Positions 9,641 to 21,820 of a stretch of 64,000 nucleotides of DNA are shown piece by piece; within the stretch, counting starts at the first letter, position 1, and each line of letters begins with the position of its first letter. Source of the DNA: Stomorhina lunata (taxonomy: Eukaryota; Arthropoda; Insecta; Diptera; Rhiniidae); assembly GCA_933228675.1 (NCBI GenBank), contig CAKOFX010000005.1, positions 62,001 to 126,000 of the forward strand, written 5' to 3'. The translations under genes and the position numbers were made by a program. The notes beneath the pieces were generated by a model that worked only from the letters and a program-made list of their open reading frames with translations, ran no database searches and was not told the DNA's origin.

Positions 9641-10780
9641 GTTAGGTATCCCTAGGAGTTGACAGATTTCAACCAAAATTAGTAGAGCACTTTTTTGGAT
9701 CAACTAATAGACGTGTGTCAAACTGCATCAAATTTTGTTAAGAATTGAGAAGAAACAAATGTGAAAAATGGGGTCCAAAGCAAATACCCCAAGGAGTCAA
9801 GGTATCTCCTCCAAAATTAGCACACCTCTTTCTTGGATCAACTAATAGACGTGTTTCAAATGTTTTCAAATTCTATTGAGAACTGCAGCTTATACATTAA
9901 AAAAAATAAATAGTTGAAAAATGGAGTCCAAGGCAACTGTTTTCAACAAAAATTAGTAGACCTAATTTCTAGATCAACTAATAGGCTTGCGATGAGTTTC
10001 ATCAAATTATGTTAAGAATTGTGGATTATGCATTATGAAGAAAAATTAAAGTAAAATGGGGGCCTAAGATAGGTACCCCAAGGAATCGACGAATTTCAAC
10101 CAAAATAAGTGTTTTTTGAATTAAGTAATAGTCGTTTGTTGAATTTGATCAAATTCTAATAAGAATTGCGACTTGTACATTTAAAATAAAAATATATGAA
10201 ACAAGTAAAAAAGCGCTATAGTCGGTCAAACCCAACCATACGATATCCTTCACCACTAAGGTCAAAGGTGTTCTTTTTCCTGTATAAAGACAAATAATTG
10301 CAAAATTTTGCCATCATATACAATTTTCTAAAAACTTATATATTTAAGCAGTTTCCATTATTTGGACTTATATGAAAAATAGGGTCAAATGTGAACCGAT
10401 TATCTCGGACGGACGGACTGACATCGTTAAATCGACTCAGAAAGTGATTCTAGGTCTATCGTTATACTAAAAGGTGAGTCTAAGACAAATATTTCTATGT
10501 GTTACATACATCAGCACAAGCTTATAATACCCTTTCCACCTATGGTGGTGAAGGGTATACAAATGGGGTCCAAGGCAGGTTCCCCAAGAGTTCGATGAAT
10601 TTCTTAATTAATTAATAAACTGGTGTTCAATTTTGTTAAATTCGGTTTAGAATTGTAACATATACATTGAGAAGAAAAAAAAAAGAAACCCCAAGGAGTC
10701 GACGGATGTCGAATATTTTTAGAATTTTTCTTATCCATATAAAACTTAACAAGAATGCAAATATTGTGTAACATACCTTA
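9641..10780 (+). repeat. ~140-bp tandem repeat, about five units, interrupted by an INE insertion
   Basis: GATCAACTAATAG starts at 9698, 9836 and 9972, with degraded versions near 10118 and 10600. The spacing is 136-146 bases once the nested INE at 10201-10560 is ignored. Each unit also holds a CCCCAAGGAGTC..GAATTTCAACCAAAAT block and an AAAATGGGGTCCAAGGC block. Units are diverged, so the array is old. Confidence 0.8.
10201..10560 (-). mobile_element. INE-1-like short complete copy, family B
   Basis: Starts ACAAGTAAAA with the hairpin region (TAGTCGGTCAAACCC..) and ends ACCTATGGTGGTGAAGGGTAT, so both termini are present in 360 bases. The CGGACGGACGGACTG microsatellite lies between. It splits the 140-bp tandem repeat cleanly at an A-rich site, as expected for a Helentron-type insertion without TSD. 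Confidence 0.85.
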
Positions 10781-11077
10781 GGGGTTTTCAAAATAATTTA
10801 TTTCGCAAAAAGTTTAATACAATTTTTTTATCTAAACATATCCGTTTTTTGTCAAAACATTTAGATTTAATGAAATTCGTTAGCTATCAGGGAGCTTTTG
10901 ACAAATAAGTTGCAATAAAGTGAACATTATATATCTATGGCTTGGTGCCATAAGAGCCAATGTCAATTTTTGGTTGTTTTGAGTTAGTCGTTGCATTAGG
11001 TTCCTCTTTTTACTCTCTTTTATTTTGTTCCAACAGCCAATCTTTAGCTCCTTCCAAAACAGCTTCATGAGAAATCT

Positions 11078-11103
11078 AAGGGCCAATGTCGACATTGGCC
11101 CTT
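11078..11103. repeat. 26-bp perfect palindrome
   Basis: AAGGGCCAATGTC is followed directly by its own reverse complement. It is two head-to-head copies of the motif iterated in the surrounding element. Confidence 0.9.
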
Positions 11104-11214
11104 TAATTACTACATTTTTTTTATTATTTTTAAATAAAATCTAAATGCTAAAAGGGCCAATGTCAACAATTTATTTCACATTTTGTATAGCAATTTTATA
11201 TCATATGTTATTAG

Positions 11215-11472
11215 ATATATCGCACTTGTTCAACAAGAGGGTATTAACTCAAAATTTTTAAATTTTCACATTTTAGAAGAAATTGATGTGTAGTGGTCTT
11301 ATCTACCCATTGTAAAAACCTGACATCATTTTCACTATAATTTCGCCAAAAAACTACAGTTTTACCTCTCTTCTTTATATGAAAGTAGTAGTAAAATAAA
11401 ATAGTTTTTTGACTCTACTGAAAATTTTAAAATTTTGAGTTAATACCCTTTTGTTGATTAAGTGCGATATAT
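11215..11472. mobile_element. Nested MITE with ~43-bp inverted repeats
   Basis: TATCGCACTTGTTCAACAAG opens the left arm (to about 11254). It is mirrored in the right arm at 11429-11472, which contains GAGTTAATACCC and ends AAGTGCGATATA. The 260-bp total has no coding capacity. TATA at each end fits a TA target, and ATTAGATATA occurs just outside both ends. Confidence 0.7.
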
Positions 11473-11829
11473 GTTATAAGTTATTAGATATATATCCTCT
11501 AAATTCAATAATATTTGTAGTAACATAATAAACAGTCGCTAAATAGTATTTTTTTTTTTGTCAATATTTTCTAGTATAATAGCCAATGTCACCAATGTAA
11601 TATTTTTTTTCTTAATTTGGATCTTTTTTAAAGAATTGATTCTACCATGCCCTCATAGAATCATAATACATGTCTAACCGAAATTTTATGAGCGAAACTT
11701 GGAAATTAGCTGAGCTATAAGGAAAACAAAATCTTTTTAGAATTTCATTTCTAATTATCTCAAAACTAGTTTAAACATTGGCCTTTTTGGCACCAAGCCA
11801 CAGATATATTATATAGATTATCCTTAAAG

Positions 11830-12937
11830 CATACTACAGAAATGTTTCTTATATGTCGATCAATATCTAATGCGGCAACTTGGCCCCCGACAATATTTAT
11901 AACGTCAGTCAACAATATACAAAACTTGTTTTAAAACCGTCTTTTAAAGCTACTTCATGTTTGTATTGGAAAACGCTGAAGGTAGCGAAAAGTTTTTTTT
12001 GTTAGTTTTTCGAAGAAATGTATAAATTTTTTTCAATATAAATTTTATATTAAAACAAAAAAATTACCCAATTATTTTAAACCATAAATTAAAGAAAACC
12101 AAAAGCCCATAAAATATTAATCCAAACTTCATGGAAATGCTTTCATTTTAAACCCCTATTATCTCAGTCCCAAACACTTTTAACCCGATATTCAAAATTC
12201 TTCCTTAAAACACTAAAAAATATAAAACCCAAATAGTTATTCAAAAAAAAACTTCATTGAAAACGTTATAAAAAAAAACTAAAGAAAATACATAATAAAT
12301 AAAATCCAAATAATAATAATAAAACTAAACAAATCCTTACCTTCAACATGTTGGTCACAAAAGTTAAATAATGCTAATCAAATTAACCCCGTCCAGATGG
12401 TCAATACAATCAAACGGCCAACAGGCAATAGCCACAGTCAACAAAATACATACAAAAGTTCAAAATGTACATAAATATTTACTTGGAATATAGAAATAAT
12501 CAAAACATAACTCTTACTTCCAGCCATTGAATACAATATGGAAAAGTTAGAAAAAAAGAAAGAAAATACCACCTCTGGTCATCACAAGAAGAAAATATAC
12601 AAATAAAAGCTTAACATGATTTCTTTTGCACACATACATACATATATTAATGTATATATTAGAATATAGAATATAAAAAAGGATGAAAAATGGAAAACAA
12701 ATAAATGAATATAAAAAAGGTTCTGCTGTTGGATTAAACATACAAATATACTGGGTGCCACAATAACTTTCAACTGCTTTCATTCACTGTTTGCTTAACT
12801 TTTAGTTTCAAGAATAAATTTTAAAGCCTGCGAAAAACAATGTCAATAATAACTGATATACTCATTCGACCAAATTAGAGGCCAAATCGCCGCAATCAAT
12901 ATCGATTGAAATTTAAGATATTTTTTAAACATTTGTA
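11830..12937. other. AT-rich sequence, nothing recognised
   Basis: No motif, repeat partner or convincing open frame. On the minus strand TTGAAGGTAAGG at about 12345 resembles a 5' splice site, but no exon evidence accompanies it. A 78-codon minus-strand frame at 12547-12783 is hydrophobic low-complexity translation of AT-rich sequence. Confidence 0.6.
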
Positions 12938-14786
12938 AAGTTGACGATAGGAAGACATTTCTATAGAAAAGTTGACGACAGGAAGACATTTCTATAGAAA
13001 AGTTGACGACAGGAAGACATTTCTATAGAAAAGTTGACGACAGGAAGACATTTCTATAGAAAAGTTGACGACAGGAAGACATTTCTATAGAAAAGTTGAC
13101 GACAGGAAGACATTTCTATAGAAAAGTTGACGACAGGAAGACATTTCTATAGAAAAGTTGACGACAGGAAGACATTTCTATAGAAAAGTTGACGACAGGA
13201 AGACATTTCTATAGAAAAGTTGACGACAGGAAGACATTTCTATAGAAAAGTTGACGACAGGAAGACATTTCTATAGAAAAGTTGACGACAGGAAGACATT
13301 TCTATAGAAAAGTTGACGACAGGAAGACATTTCTATAGAAAAGTTGACGACAGGAAGACATTTCTATAGAAAAGTTGACGACAGGAAGACATTTCTATAG
13401 AAAAGTTGACGACAGGAAGACATTTCTATAGAAAAGTTGACGACAGGAAGACATTTCTATAGAAAAGTTGACGACAGGAAGACATTTCTATAGAAAAGTT
13501 GACGACAGGAAGACATTTCTATAGAAAAGTTGACGACAGGAAGACATTTCTATAGAAAAGTTGACGACAGGAAGACATTTCTATAGAAAAGTTGACGACA
13601 GGAAGACATTTCTATAGAAAAGTTGACGACAGGAAGACATTTCTATAGAAAAGTTGACGACAGGAAGACATTTCTATAGAAAAGTTGACGACAGGAAGAC
13701 ATTTCTATAGAAAAGTTGACGACAGGAAGACATTTCTATAGAAAAGTTGACGACAGGAAGACATTTCTATAGAAAAGTTGACGACAGGAAGACATTTCTA
13801 TAGAAAAGTTGACGACAGGAAGACATTTCTATAGAAAAGTTGACGACAGGAAGACATTTCTATTGAAAAGTTGACGACAGGAAGACATTTCTATAGAAAA
13901 GTTGACGATAGGAAGACATTTCTATAGAAAAGTTGACGACAGGAAGACATTTCTATAGAAAAGTTGACGACAGGAAGACATTTCTATAGAAAAGTTGACG
14001 ACAGGAAGACATTTCTATAAAAAAGTTGACGTTAGGAATAAATTTCTATAGAAAAGTTGACGTTAGGAATACATTTTTTTAGAAAAGTTGACGATAGGAA
14101 GACATTTCTATAGAAAAGTTGACGATAGGAAGACATTTCTATAGAAAAGTTGACGATAGGAAGACATTTCTATAGAAAAGTTGACGATAGGAAGACATTT
14201 CTATAGAAAAGTTGACGATAGGAAGACATTTCTATAGAAAAGTTGACGATAGGAAGACATTTCTATAGAAAAGTTGACGATAGGAAGACATTTCTATAGA
14301 AAAGTTGACGATAGGAAGACATTTCTATAGAAAAGTTGACGATAGGAAGACATTTCTATAGAAAAGTTGACGATAGGAAGACACTTCTATAAAAAAGTTG
14401 ACGATAGGAAGACATTTCTATAGAAAAGTTGACGTTAGGAATACATTTCTATAGAAAAGTTGACGATAGGAAGACATTTCTATAGAAAAGTTGACGATAG
14501 GAAGACACTTCTATAGAAAAGTTGACGATGGGAAGACATTTCTATAGAATAGTTGACGAAGACATTTCTATAGAAAAGCTGACGATAGGAAGACATTTCA
14601 ATAGAAAAGTTGACGATAGGAAGACATTTCTATAGAAAAGTTGACGATAGGAAGATATTTCAATAGAAAAGTTGACGTTAGGAATACATTTCTATAGTAA
14701 AGTTGACGAAAGGAAGACATTTCTATAGAAAAGTTGACGTTAGGGAGACATTTCTATAGAAAAGTTGACATTAGGGAGACATTTCT
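12938..14786 (+). repeat. 31-bp minisatellite, family A, array A1 (~60 units)
   Basis: The unit reads GTTGACGAYAGGAAGACATT followed by TCTATAGAAAA, 31 bases in all. The left part (12971-14020) is nearly uniform with GACGACAGG. The right part (14040-14786) is mixed, mostly GACGATAGG or GACGTTAGG with point changes. Edges are more diverged than the centre, as expected for unequal exchange. The unit contains the 12-bp palindrome TTTCTATAGAAA. Confidence 0.97.
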
Positions 14787-15165
14787 GATGCCTTTTCGAA
14801 CTTTTAAATTCTAATAATTTTTAGCCAGAAAATTTTCATTATTGCCTTCCCTGAATAAGAATTCGCATTTGAAAATGAATTTCATTAGCCACGAATATAT
14901 GAATATTTTCCAAGTGTAAAAAAGCAATTAGGGAATTTGGTAATTGTTTCGAACTTTTTTGAAATATCAACAAAAAAACAAGGTTACTTTTCTTTGGAAA
15001 GATTAAAAAAGAAGTATTACATTCTTGTTAAAGAAGAATGGGGGAATGAATGAAAAATTCATAGGAATATTGATTCTTGATGTCAGTTCGATATAAACAG
15101 TATCTTACAATTCTTTGCCTCAAAACATCTCTATATATATAAGAAATAGAAGCATTTGAATGGAC
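14787..15165 (+). repeat. Left arm of a ~380-bp inverted duplication (partner 21358-21745)
   Basis: GATGCCTTTTCGAAC, ATTATTGCCTTC, ATGAATTTCATTAGCCACGA, TTTGGAAAGATTAA and ATAGGAATATTGATTCTTGA all recur in reverse complement at 21358-21745, with perhaps 10-15% differences by eye. In both copies the outer edge abuts a family A minisatellite array, so arm plus array form one inverted unit. Confidence 0.9.
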
Positions 15166-15887
15166 AAAGTTTAAATGAATATGCGTTATTTACACTCATA
15201 ACTTATACAAATTAAAACTTATTTGATATCGCATTTTAGTTATTTGACTTGTAAATAAAGGTATTTCTTTGATTATATTAGAAAATTTGAATTCAATTTT
15301 GCTTATTTGTAGCTATGATAAAGTTCAATTCTGTAAGACTTACTCATGTAACTAAGTAAAACTAAAACTCTAAATTAAAATGCTGCTTAAAAATATTTAA
15401 TGAATACTTTTTTCAAATTTAATACAAAATCTTTCAAAGATAAATACACAAGAGTTTTCCATCATTTCAGCGATAGATTTATACAACTTAGTAATATCAA
15501 TACTGAAAATACTGCTGCGTAAGTTAGTTATGATGTAATTTGTCTTATTTCTTTCACAAAATGAAATCTTAATTTTTGCTTCTTCGGTATTCGTGATTCC
15601 TTAAGAGGAAAGCTCTAGAGCACTTTATACACCCATTCACACGTATTTCATACATTCATGCCCAAGTAATTTATCAGTAAATTAAGCAATTTATTTTATT
15701 TATTCAATTTTCGTAAATCACATACATTGATCCTGTTGTTTTTACTTGGATTAGGAAAAAAAGCAAAAAATTTATTAAATACAATATACACAAACACATT
15801 CATAGAAAACAGTACAGACATATTTGTATGTTAGGTACAGTGGTTCGCAAATATATTTGGAAAAAATTCTTCCAGACAGTATAAAGT
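15166..15887. other. AT-rich spacer, nothing recognised
   Basis: No open frame with a known motif and no repeat partner noticed. It leads into the 12-bp satellite. Confidence 0.6.
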
Positions 15888-18025
15888 CTAGACTAAGACA
15901 CAGACCAAGACGTAGACTAATAAATAGAGATATAGAATAAGATATAGACTTAGACTTAGACAAAGACATAGACTAAGATATAGACTAAGATATAGTCTAA
16001 GATATAGACTAAGACATAGACTAAGACATAGACTAAGACATAAACTAAGACATAGACTAAGACATAGACTAAGACATAGACTAAGACATACACTAAGACA
16101 TACACTAAGACATAGACTAAGACATAGACTAAGACATAGACTAAGACATAGACATAGACTAAAACATAGACTAAGACATAGACTAAGACATAGACTAAGA
16201 CATAGACTAAGACATAGACTAAGACATAGACTAAGACATAGACTAAGACATAGACTAAGACATAGTCTAAGACATAGACTAAGACATAGACTAAGACATA
16301 GACTAAGACATAGACTAAGACATAGACTAAGACATAGACTAAGACATAGACTAAGACATAGACTAAGACATAGACTAAGACATAGACTAAGACATAGACT
16401 AAGACATAGACTAAGACATAGACTAAGACATAGACTAAGACATAGACTAAGACATAGACTAAGACATAGACTAAGACATAGACTAAGACATAGACTAAGA
16501 CATAGACTAAGACATAGACTAAGACATAGACTAAGACATAGACTAAGACATAGACTAAGACATAGACTAAGACATAGACTAAGACATAGACTAAGACATA
16601 GACTAAGACATAGACTAAGACATAGACTAAGACATAGACTAAGACATAGACTAAGACATAGACTAAGACATAGACTAAGACATAGACTAAGACATAGACT
16701 AAGACATAGACTAAGACATAGACTAAGACATAGACTAAGACATAGACTAAGACATAGACTAAGACATAGACTAAGACATAGACTAAGACATAGACTAAGA
16801 CATAGACTAAGACATAGACTAAGACATAGACTAAGACATAGACTAAGACATAGACTAAGACATAGACTAAGACATAGACTAAGACATAGACTAAGACATA
16901 GACTAAGACATAGACTAAGACATAGACTAAGACATAGACTAAGACATAGACTAAGACATAGACTAAGACATAGACTAAGACATAGACTAAGACATAGACT
17001 AAGACATAGACTAAGACATAGACTAAGACATAGACTAAGACATAGACTAAGACATAGACTAAGACATAGACTAAGACATAGACTAAGACATAGACTAAGA
17101 CATAGACTAAGACATAGACTAAGACATAGACTAAGACATAGACTAAGACATAGACTAAGACATAGACTAAGACATAGACTAAGACATAGACTAAGACATA
17201 GACTAAGACATAGACTAAGACATAGACATAGACTAAAACATAGACTAAGACATAGACTAAGACATAGACTAAGACATAGACTAAGACATAGACTAAGACA
17301 TAGACTAAGACATAGACTAAGACATAGACTAAGACATAGTCTAAGACATAGACTAAGACATAGACTAAGACATAGACTAAGACATAGACTAAGACATAGA
17401 CTAAGACATAGACTAAGACATAGACTAAGACATAGACTAAGACATAGACTAAGACATAGACTAAGACATAGACTAAGACATAGACTAAGACATAGACTAA
17501 GACATAGACTAAGACATAGACTAAGACATAGACTAAGACATAGACTAAGACATAGACTAAGACATAGACTAAGACATAGACTAAGACATAGACTAAGACA
17601 TAGACTAAGACATAGACTAAGACATAGACTAAGACATAGACTAAGACATAGACTAAGACATAGACTAAGACATAGACTAAGACATAGACTAAGACATAGA
17701 CTAAGACATAGACTAAGACATAGACTAAGACATAGACTAAGACATAGACTAAGACATAGACTAAGACATAGACTAAGACATAGACTAAGACATAGACTAA
17801 GACATAGACTAAGACATAGACTAAGACATAGACTAAGACATAGACTAAGACATAGACTAAGACATAGACTAAGACATAGACTAAGACATAGACTAAGACA
17901 TAGACTAAAACTAAGACGAGGCTGAGACATGGACTTAGACATGGACTAAGACATAAATGAAGACATCGACGTAGACTAAGATATAGAACACGATATTGAC
18001 TAACCTATAGACTAAAACATCCTAT
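15888..18025. repeat. 12-bp satellite GACTAAGACATA, ~175 units, with higher-order duplication
   Basis: Almost perfect 12-mers run from about 15960 to 17920, with diverged edges. A distinctive pair of variants, GACATAGACATAGACTAAAA and CATAGTCTAAG, appears twice. The first variant's GACTAAAACA is at 16157 and 17231; the second variant is at 16261 and 17335. Both are offset by 1074 bases, so a segment of at least 1.1 kb was duplicated within the array. Because 12 is divisible by three, the minus strand is open for 684 codons as repeated SLCL. This is a consequence of the repeat, not a gene. Confidence 0.97.
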
Positions 18026-19281
18026 AGTCCAGCTTTACTCAGCCATTGCACTCAGGAGCCGAGTACCAATCGGCTTTTTAACATATATTCACAGACGCAA
18101 CACGAACTGTAATCAAATTCTAATAAGTGAGAAAGGAAAACAATAATATTTTACTTAGTCTCTTTGCTGCTTTCAACGAAGCAGGTTGATGTCGCTCAGA
18201 TTTCTTAAAAACAAAAACAAACACACATATAATTATTTAAATTAAAATTATGTGTATTCATATCATTTAACACATTTTTTGTTTGTTTTACATTTCATCG
18301 GTAACGCTGTATAACATTATTATAGTCTAAGAACTGAATTAAGAGTTCTAATTATTCTAAATATTTTCTTAACCTTTTGTAAATAATGGACCACTGTGCA
18401 GTATAAATAAGCTATAAAATACAAATAGACGCGTTTGCATATATGTAAATAAATATCGAAAAAGTTAAGCAAATAAATCTAAATAAATACGAAATATCGA
18501 ACCCTATAAGGCAAAAGGTCGTAACTTAATTCTAAATTGGCTTTTTTGACTCATGTGGAAATTTACATGAAAAAGATAATATTTTACAAAGTAAGATTTA
18601 AGTAAATATACTTTTACTACTTTTTCTTATAAAAAGGCCCTTTTTTATTTCATACGACGCTATAAACTTTTGAGCACAAATATCCCTAAACAAATAGGCT
18701 TCCAAAAAAAGGAAGAAAAAAAAAAACAACTTACACACGTGTTCAAATAGCAAATGACTTTGTAATATAGATTTTGTTAACAAGTTTTTGTATTCAATGC
18801 AATAAAAGTAAATAAGCTTATACCCGTAAAAAAATCTAAATAAGCCCAAATAGTCAATATTTAATATTTGCTTTAAACAAAGTTTGTTCTTATTTTTTAA
18901 TCGTGTTCAGTTTGTTAATTTTTCAGTTATTTTTCCATTTTACTACTATTTTATACATTTACTTACTTAGCAAGGATTATCGAACTTTAACTATTTGGCA
19001 GACGAATAAATAATTTGATAGAACTCAAATATTTGTTTTGTTATTGTTGCTATCGGGTAGAGAGTCAAGTGGTGTAAATAATACAGAGCTACTCGAAAAA
19101 TATATTTGAATTCTTATTCAAAAAAAAACTTTTGGATGGGTGCTTAATAATTAAATTATTGAAGAACCTTTTTATAGTATTGAAAAGATGTTACTCATAT
19201 AATAAAAAACATTAAGAACTTTAATAAATTTAGAAAAAAGTTAAATAATTTGAGTCATAATTCAATCCATTATATTAAACC
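18026..19281. other. Unique AT-rich sequence, nothing recognised
   Basis: No open frame beyond chance, no transposon terminus and no match to other parts of the window. It lies inside the loop of the large inverted structure. Confidence 0.6.
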
Positions 19282-20558
19282 ACACAAGTAAGAGTGTTAT
19301 ATTCGGCTGTGCCGAATCTATATACACACCATCAAGTTGTATTTAATTTAACCCCTTGACGTATCAATTAGTGTAACGAAGTTCGCTTCCAACTGTTCGC
19401 ATACAACTTCCACTAAACAAACCAGTTTTGATGCTTAAAAAAGTCGCAAAACGAGTCAGACTCGTTATAATTATGTTAGGCACGGAAAGTGTACCACGAT
19501 TCAGACTCGTTTAAATACGCCAAAGGGGTTAATATGCTGCTTGTACCTTCGAATCTTTTTGATTCTAGATATAAAAAGCTATAGTCAAATATGAACCGAT
19601 TCCTATAAAATTTGATATAATGACCAATAGTTGCCTAAAACTTCTCTTTTCTAAATTTAGTCGTCATAGCTATTACAATTCTACTCAATTTATCAGCATT
19701 TATGTGTTTCCAGGGGCGGAGTTATATGGGAGCTTTAACAAAATGTGAACCGATTTCACGAATTTTCAGTACACGACTTTTGTTATATATCAGAAATACT
19801 TTTGTAAAATTGTGTCTCTCTTGCTTTTGTAGTTCAGGAGCTATAGCGTTTTTATCTGACGGACAGACGGACATAAACCCCCTTTTCTTTTTGCATTTTT
19901 GTGTTTCCGTAAGTTTTTTATATGGGAGCTATGGTCAAATGGTGACCGATTGTGACAAAAATTTGCACACTGGCGGGTATTCACATAAGACTTATGCTAA
20001 ATTTAGTGGCCAAAGCTATTACAGTTTATCATTTATTGGCATTTAAGTGTATTTTAGGTGGAATTTAGGGTGTTTCCGTAAGTTTTTTGTATGGGCCTAT
20101 TTCGATAAAATTGTATATGTTGCCTAGTGCTTATGTTAAACTTCTATATACCAAATTTTATAATCATAGCAGTTATAATTTGTCATAAATTAGGAAATAA
20201 GTGATTAGCCTAGACGACATTATAAGGGAGCTATGGTCAAATGTGAACCGGTATTGCCGAATTTCAGTACCAAAATCTTCCAAGAAATGAGGAATATTTA
20301 TGGCAAATTTCAGTGACCTATATCCTTTCGTTAAAGTTTTATCGTGCCGACAACAGATAGATAAACAGACAGACTGACAGACGGACGGACAGACAGACAG
20401 CAGACGGACATCGCTCAAACGTCTTAGAATTTCATAAGGATGCAGAACACATACCCCTTTCGAATTCTGAGCCAATATTAAGGAAAATACAAACGGAATA
20501 ACAATCTCAATATAACCCCCCCCCCCCCCATTACTTTTTGATGGTGGATCTAAAACAA
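19282..20558 (-). mobile_element. INE-1-like copy, family C, long form
   Basis: Starts ACAAGTAAGAGTGTTATATT with hairpin ATTCGGCTGTGCCGAAT, then CCACCATCAAGTTG. Ends near TTTTTGATGGTGGATCTAAA. The body contains repeated AAATGTGAACCGATT modules and a GACAGACGG microsatellite (about 20350-20410). It is collinear with the copy at 45805-48999. A run of 14 C lies at 20516-20529. Apparent frames inside are just translated repeat. Confidence 0.85.
19348..19532. mobile_element. piggyBac-type MITE, 177 bp, TTAA-flanked
   Basis: TTAA at 19348-19351 is followed by CCCCTTGACGTAT. ATACGCCAAAGGGG is followed by TTAA at 19529-19532. The TIRs are inverted copies (one base longer on the right), start with CCC and use TTAA, as piggyBac elements do. 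It interrupts the family C INE between CATCAAGTTG and the body. It has no coding capacity. Confidence 0.85.
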
Positions 20559-21357
20559 CTTTTTTATTGTTCAACTATCTTAGATATAAACCTTCGCAAA
20601 TTTAAACTACATATTTCAATCACTAGTTTGTGGTTGGGAAACTGAAATGAAATTATGATTGTGTGATTATCTACTTTTTTTTAAGCCTGGAGCTAACTTT
20701 GGTATTTTTGTTCAAAATCCGTAAAAATCATTTCAAAAACATTTCAAATGATAAAGTCGACAATAACTAAACGAACATAAGAATACGCCAATCCTTTTAA
20801 GACCCCTGTGTAATGGTAGTGCTTTTGAAAAATTAATTACATTTAAAATTGAATTTCAAATTTTCTCCCCACATTTTCATAACCTAATAACTTCAGTGGT
20901 TAAGGAAAAAAATAAACTTCTCTAGCAATTTTGAAATGAAGACGCAAATTGAATTTGGATTAAGATTTTCCCTTACTTTTCTTATGTTTCTAAAGTAATT
21001 GTCAACACTTTTTTCAAAAATGTTGTTATGGAGTATAAATAATCTAAGGGAATATGTTGAAACAAAGTAAAGTAAGAAAGTATAGGCGACCGTAAGATTC
21101 ACTACACAATGGTATATTTATATCACAAAACTTCGCTAAGTGTAAACTAATTGATATACTCGAAAATACTTTTATGTCGGTTACCTAACCAATGGTTCTG
21201 CTCATTCCAAATATATACTCACCCATTCCCTATTAGTGTAGGGTGTACCAAAATATCGAGGAACCTAAAAAATTATTGAATAATCAACTTGATGTTGTGG
21301 CGTTGATGCTTTTATGCATAAATACATAAATACGTGCTCAGTAAAGCCCTGGAGCTA
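20559..21357. other. Unique AT-rich sequence, nothing recognised
   Basis: A GAGTATAAATAATC word near 21032 is the only promoter-like string and has no supporting context. No repeat or open frame of note. Confidence 0.6.
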
Positions 21358-21745
21358 AAATGTTTCCTTTCAAATGCTTCCACTTCATTCTACATTGAGA
21401 TGTTTTGTGGTAAAAAAATTGTTAGATATTGTTCACATCGAACTGATATCAAGAATCAATATTCCTATGAATATCTCATTCATTTCCCCATTCTTCTTTA
21501 ACAAGAATGCATTACTTCTTTATTAATCTTTCCAAAGAAATGTTGCCTTGTTTTTTGACGATATTTCAAAAAAGTTAAAAACAATAACGAAATTCCCTAA
21601 TTGTGTTTTAACACTTGGAAAATATTCATACATTCGTGGCTAATGAAATTCATTTCCAAATGCGAAATCTTATTCAGAGAAGGCAATAATAAAAACTTCC
21701 TGGCTAAAAATGACTGGAATTTAAAACAAGCTCAAAAAGGCATCA
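21358..21745 (-). repeat. Right arm of the inverted duplication (partner 14787-15165)
   Basis: Reverse complement of 14787-15165, ending GGCATCAGAAAA just before the opposed family A array. A 61-codon frame within it at 21601-21786 is not conserved in the partner. Confidence 0.9.
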
Positions 21746-21820
21746 GAAAATATCAAAATTATGAAGAATTTGAAACTAAAGTTTAATTATAGAAGTTTAA
21801 ATTAAGTAAACTTCCTTAAT

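Larger units (their letters stand above)
10928..11813. mobile_element. TA-type TIR element with iterated GGGCCAATGTC motif
   Basis: TATATCTATGGCTTGGTGCC near 10931 is inverted, with one change, at 11788-11810. Both ends fall in TA-rich sequence, so a TA TSD is likely but cannot be proven. The internal motif (G)GGCCAATGTC occurs at 10956-10964, 11080-11090, 11154-11164 and 11582-11590, and inverted at 11091-11101 and 11774-11783. No coding sequence is recognisable. A second inverted-repeat element is nested at 11215-11472. Confidence 0.65.

Noticed and set aside
12938..14786. CRISPR-like regular array
   Set aside because: Units are directly contiguous with no unique spacers, and the surroundings are those of an insect genome.
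15888..17942. 684-codon minus-strand open frame of repeated SLCL
   Set aside because: The 12-bp repeat is divisible by three and happens to lack stops in this frame. No sequence beyond the repeat supports a gene.
19702..20046. 114-codon plus-strand frame
   Set aside because: Lies in the non-coding body of a family C INE; the related copy at 48.1-48.5 kb does not keep the frame.
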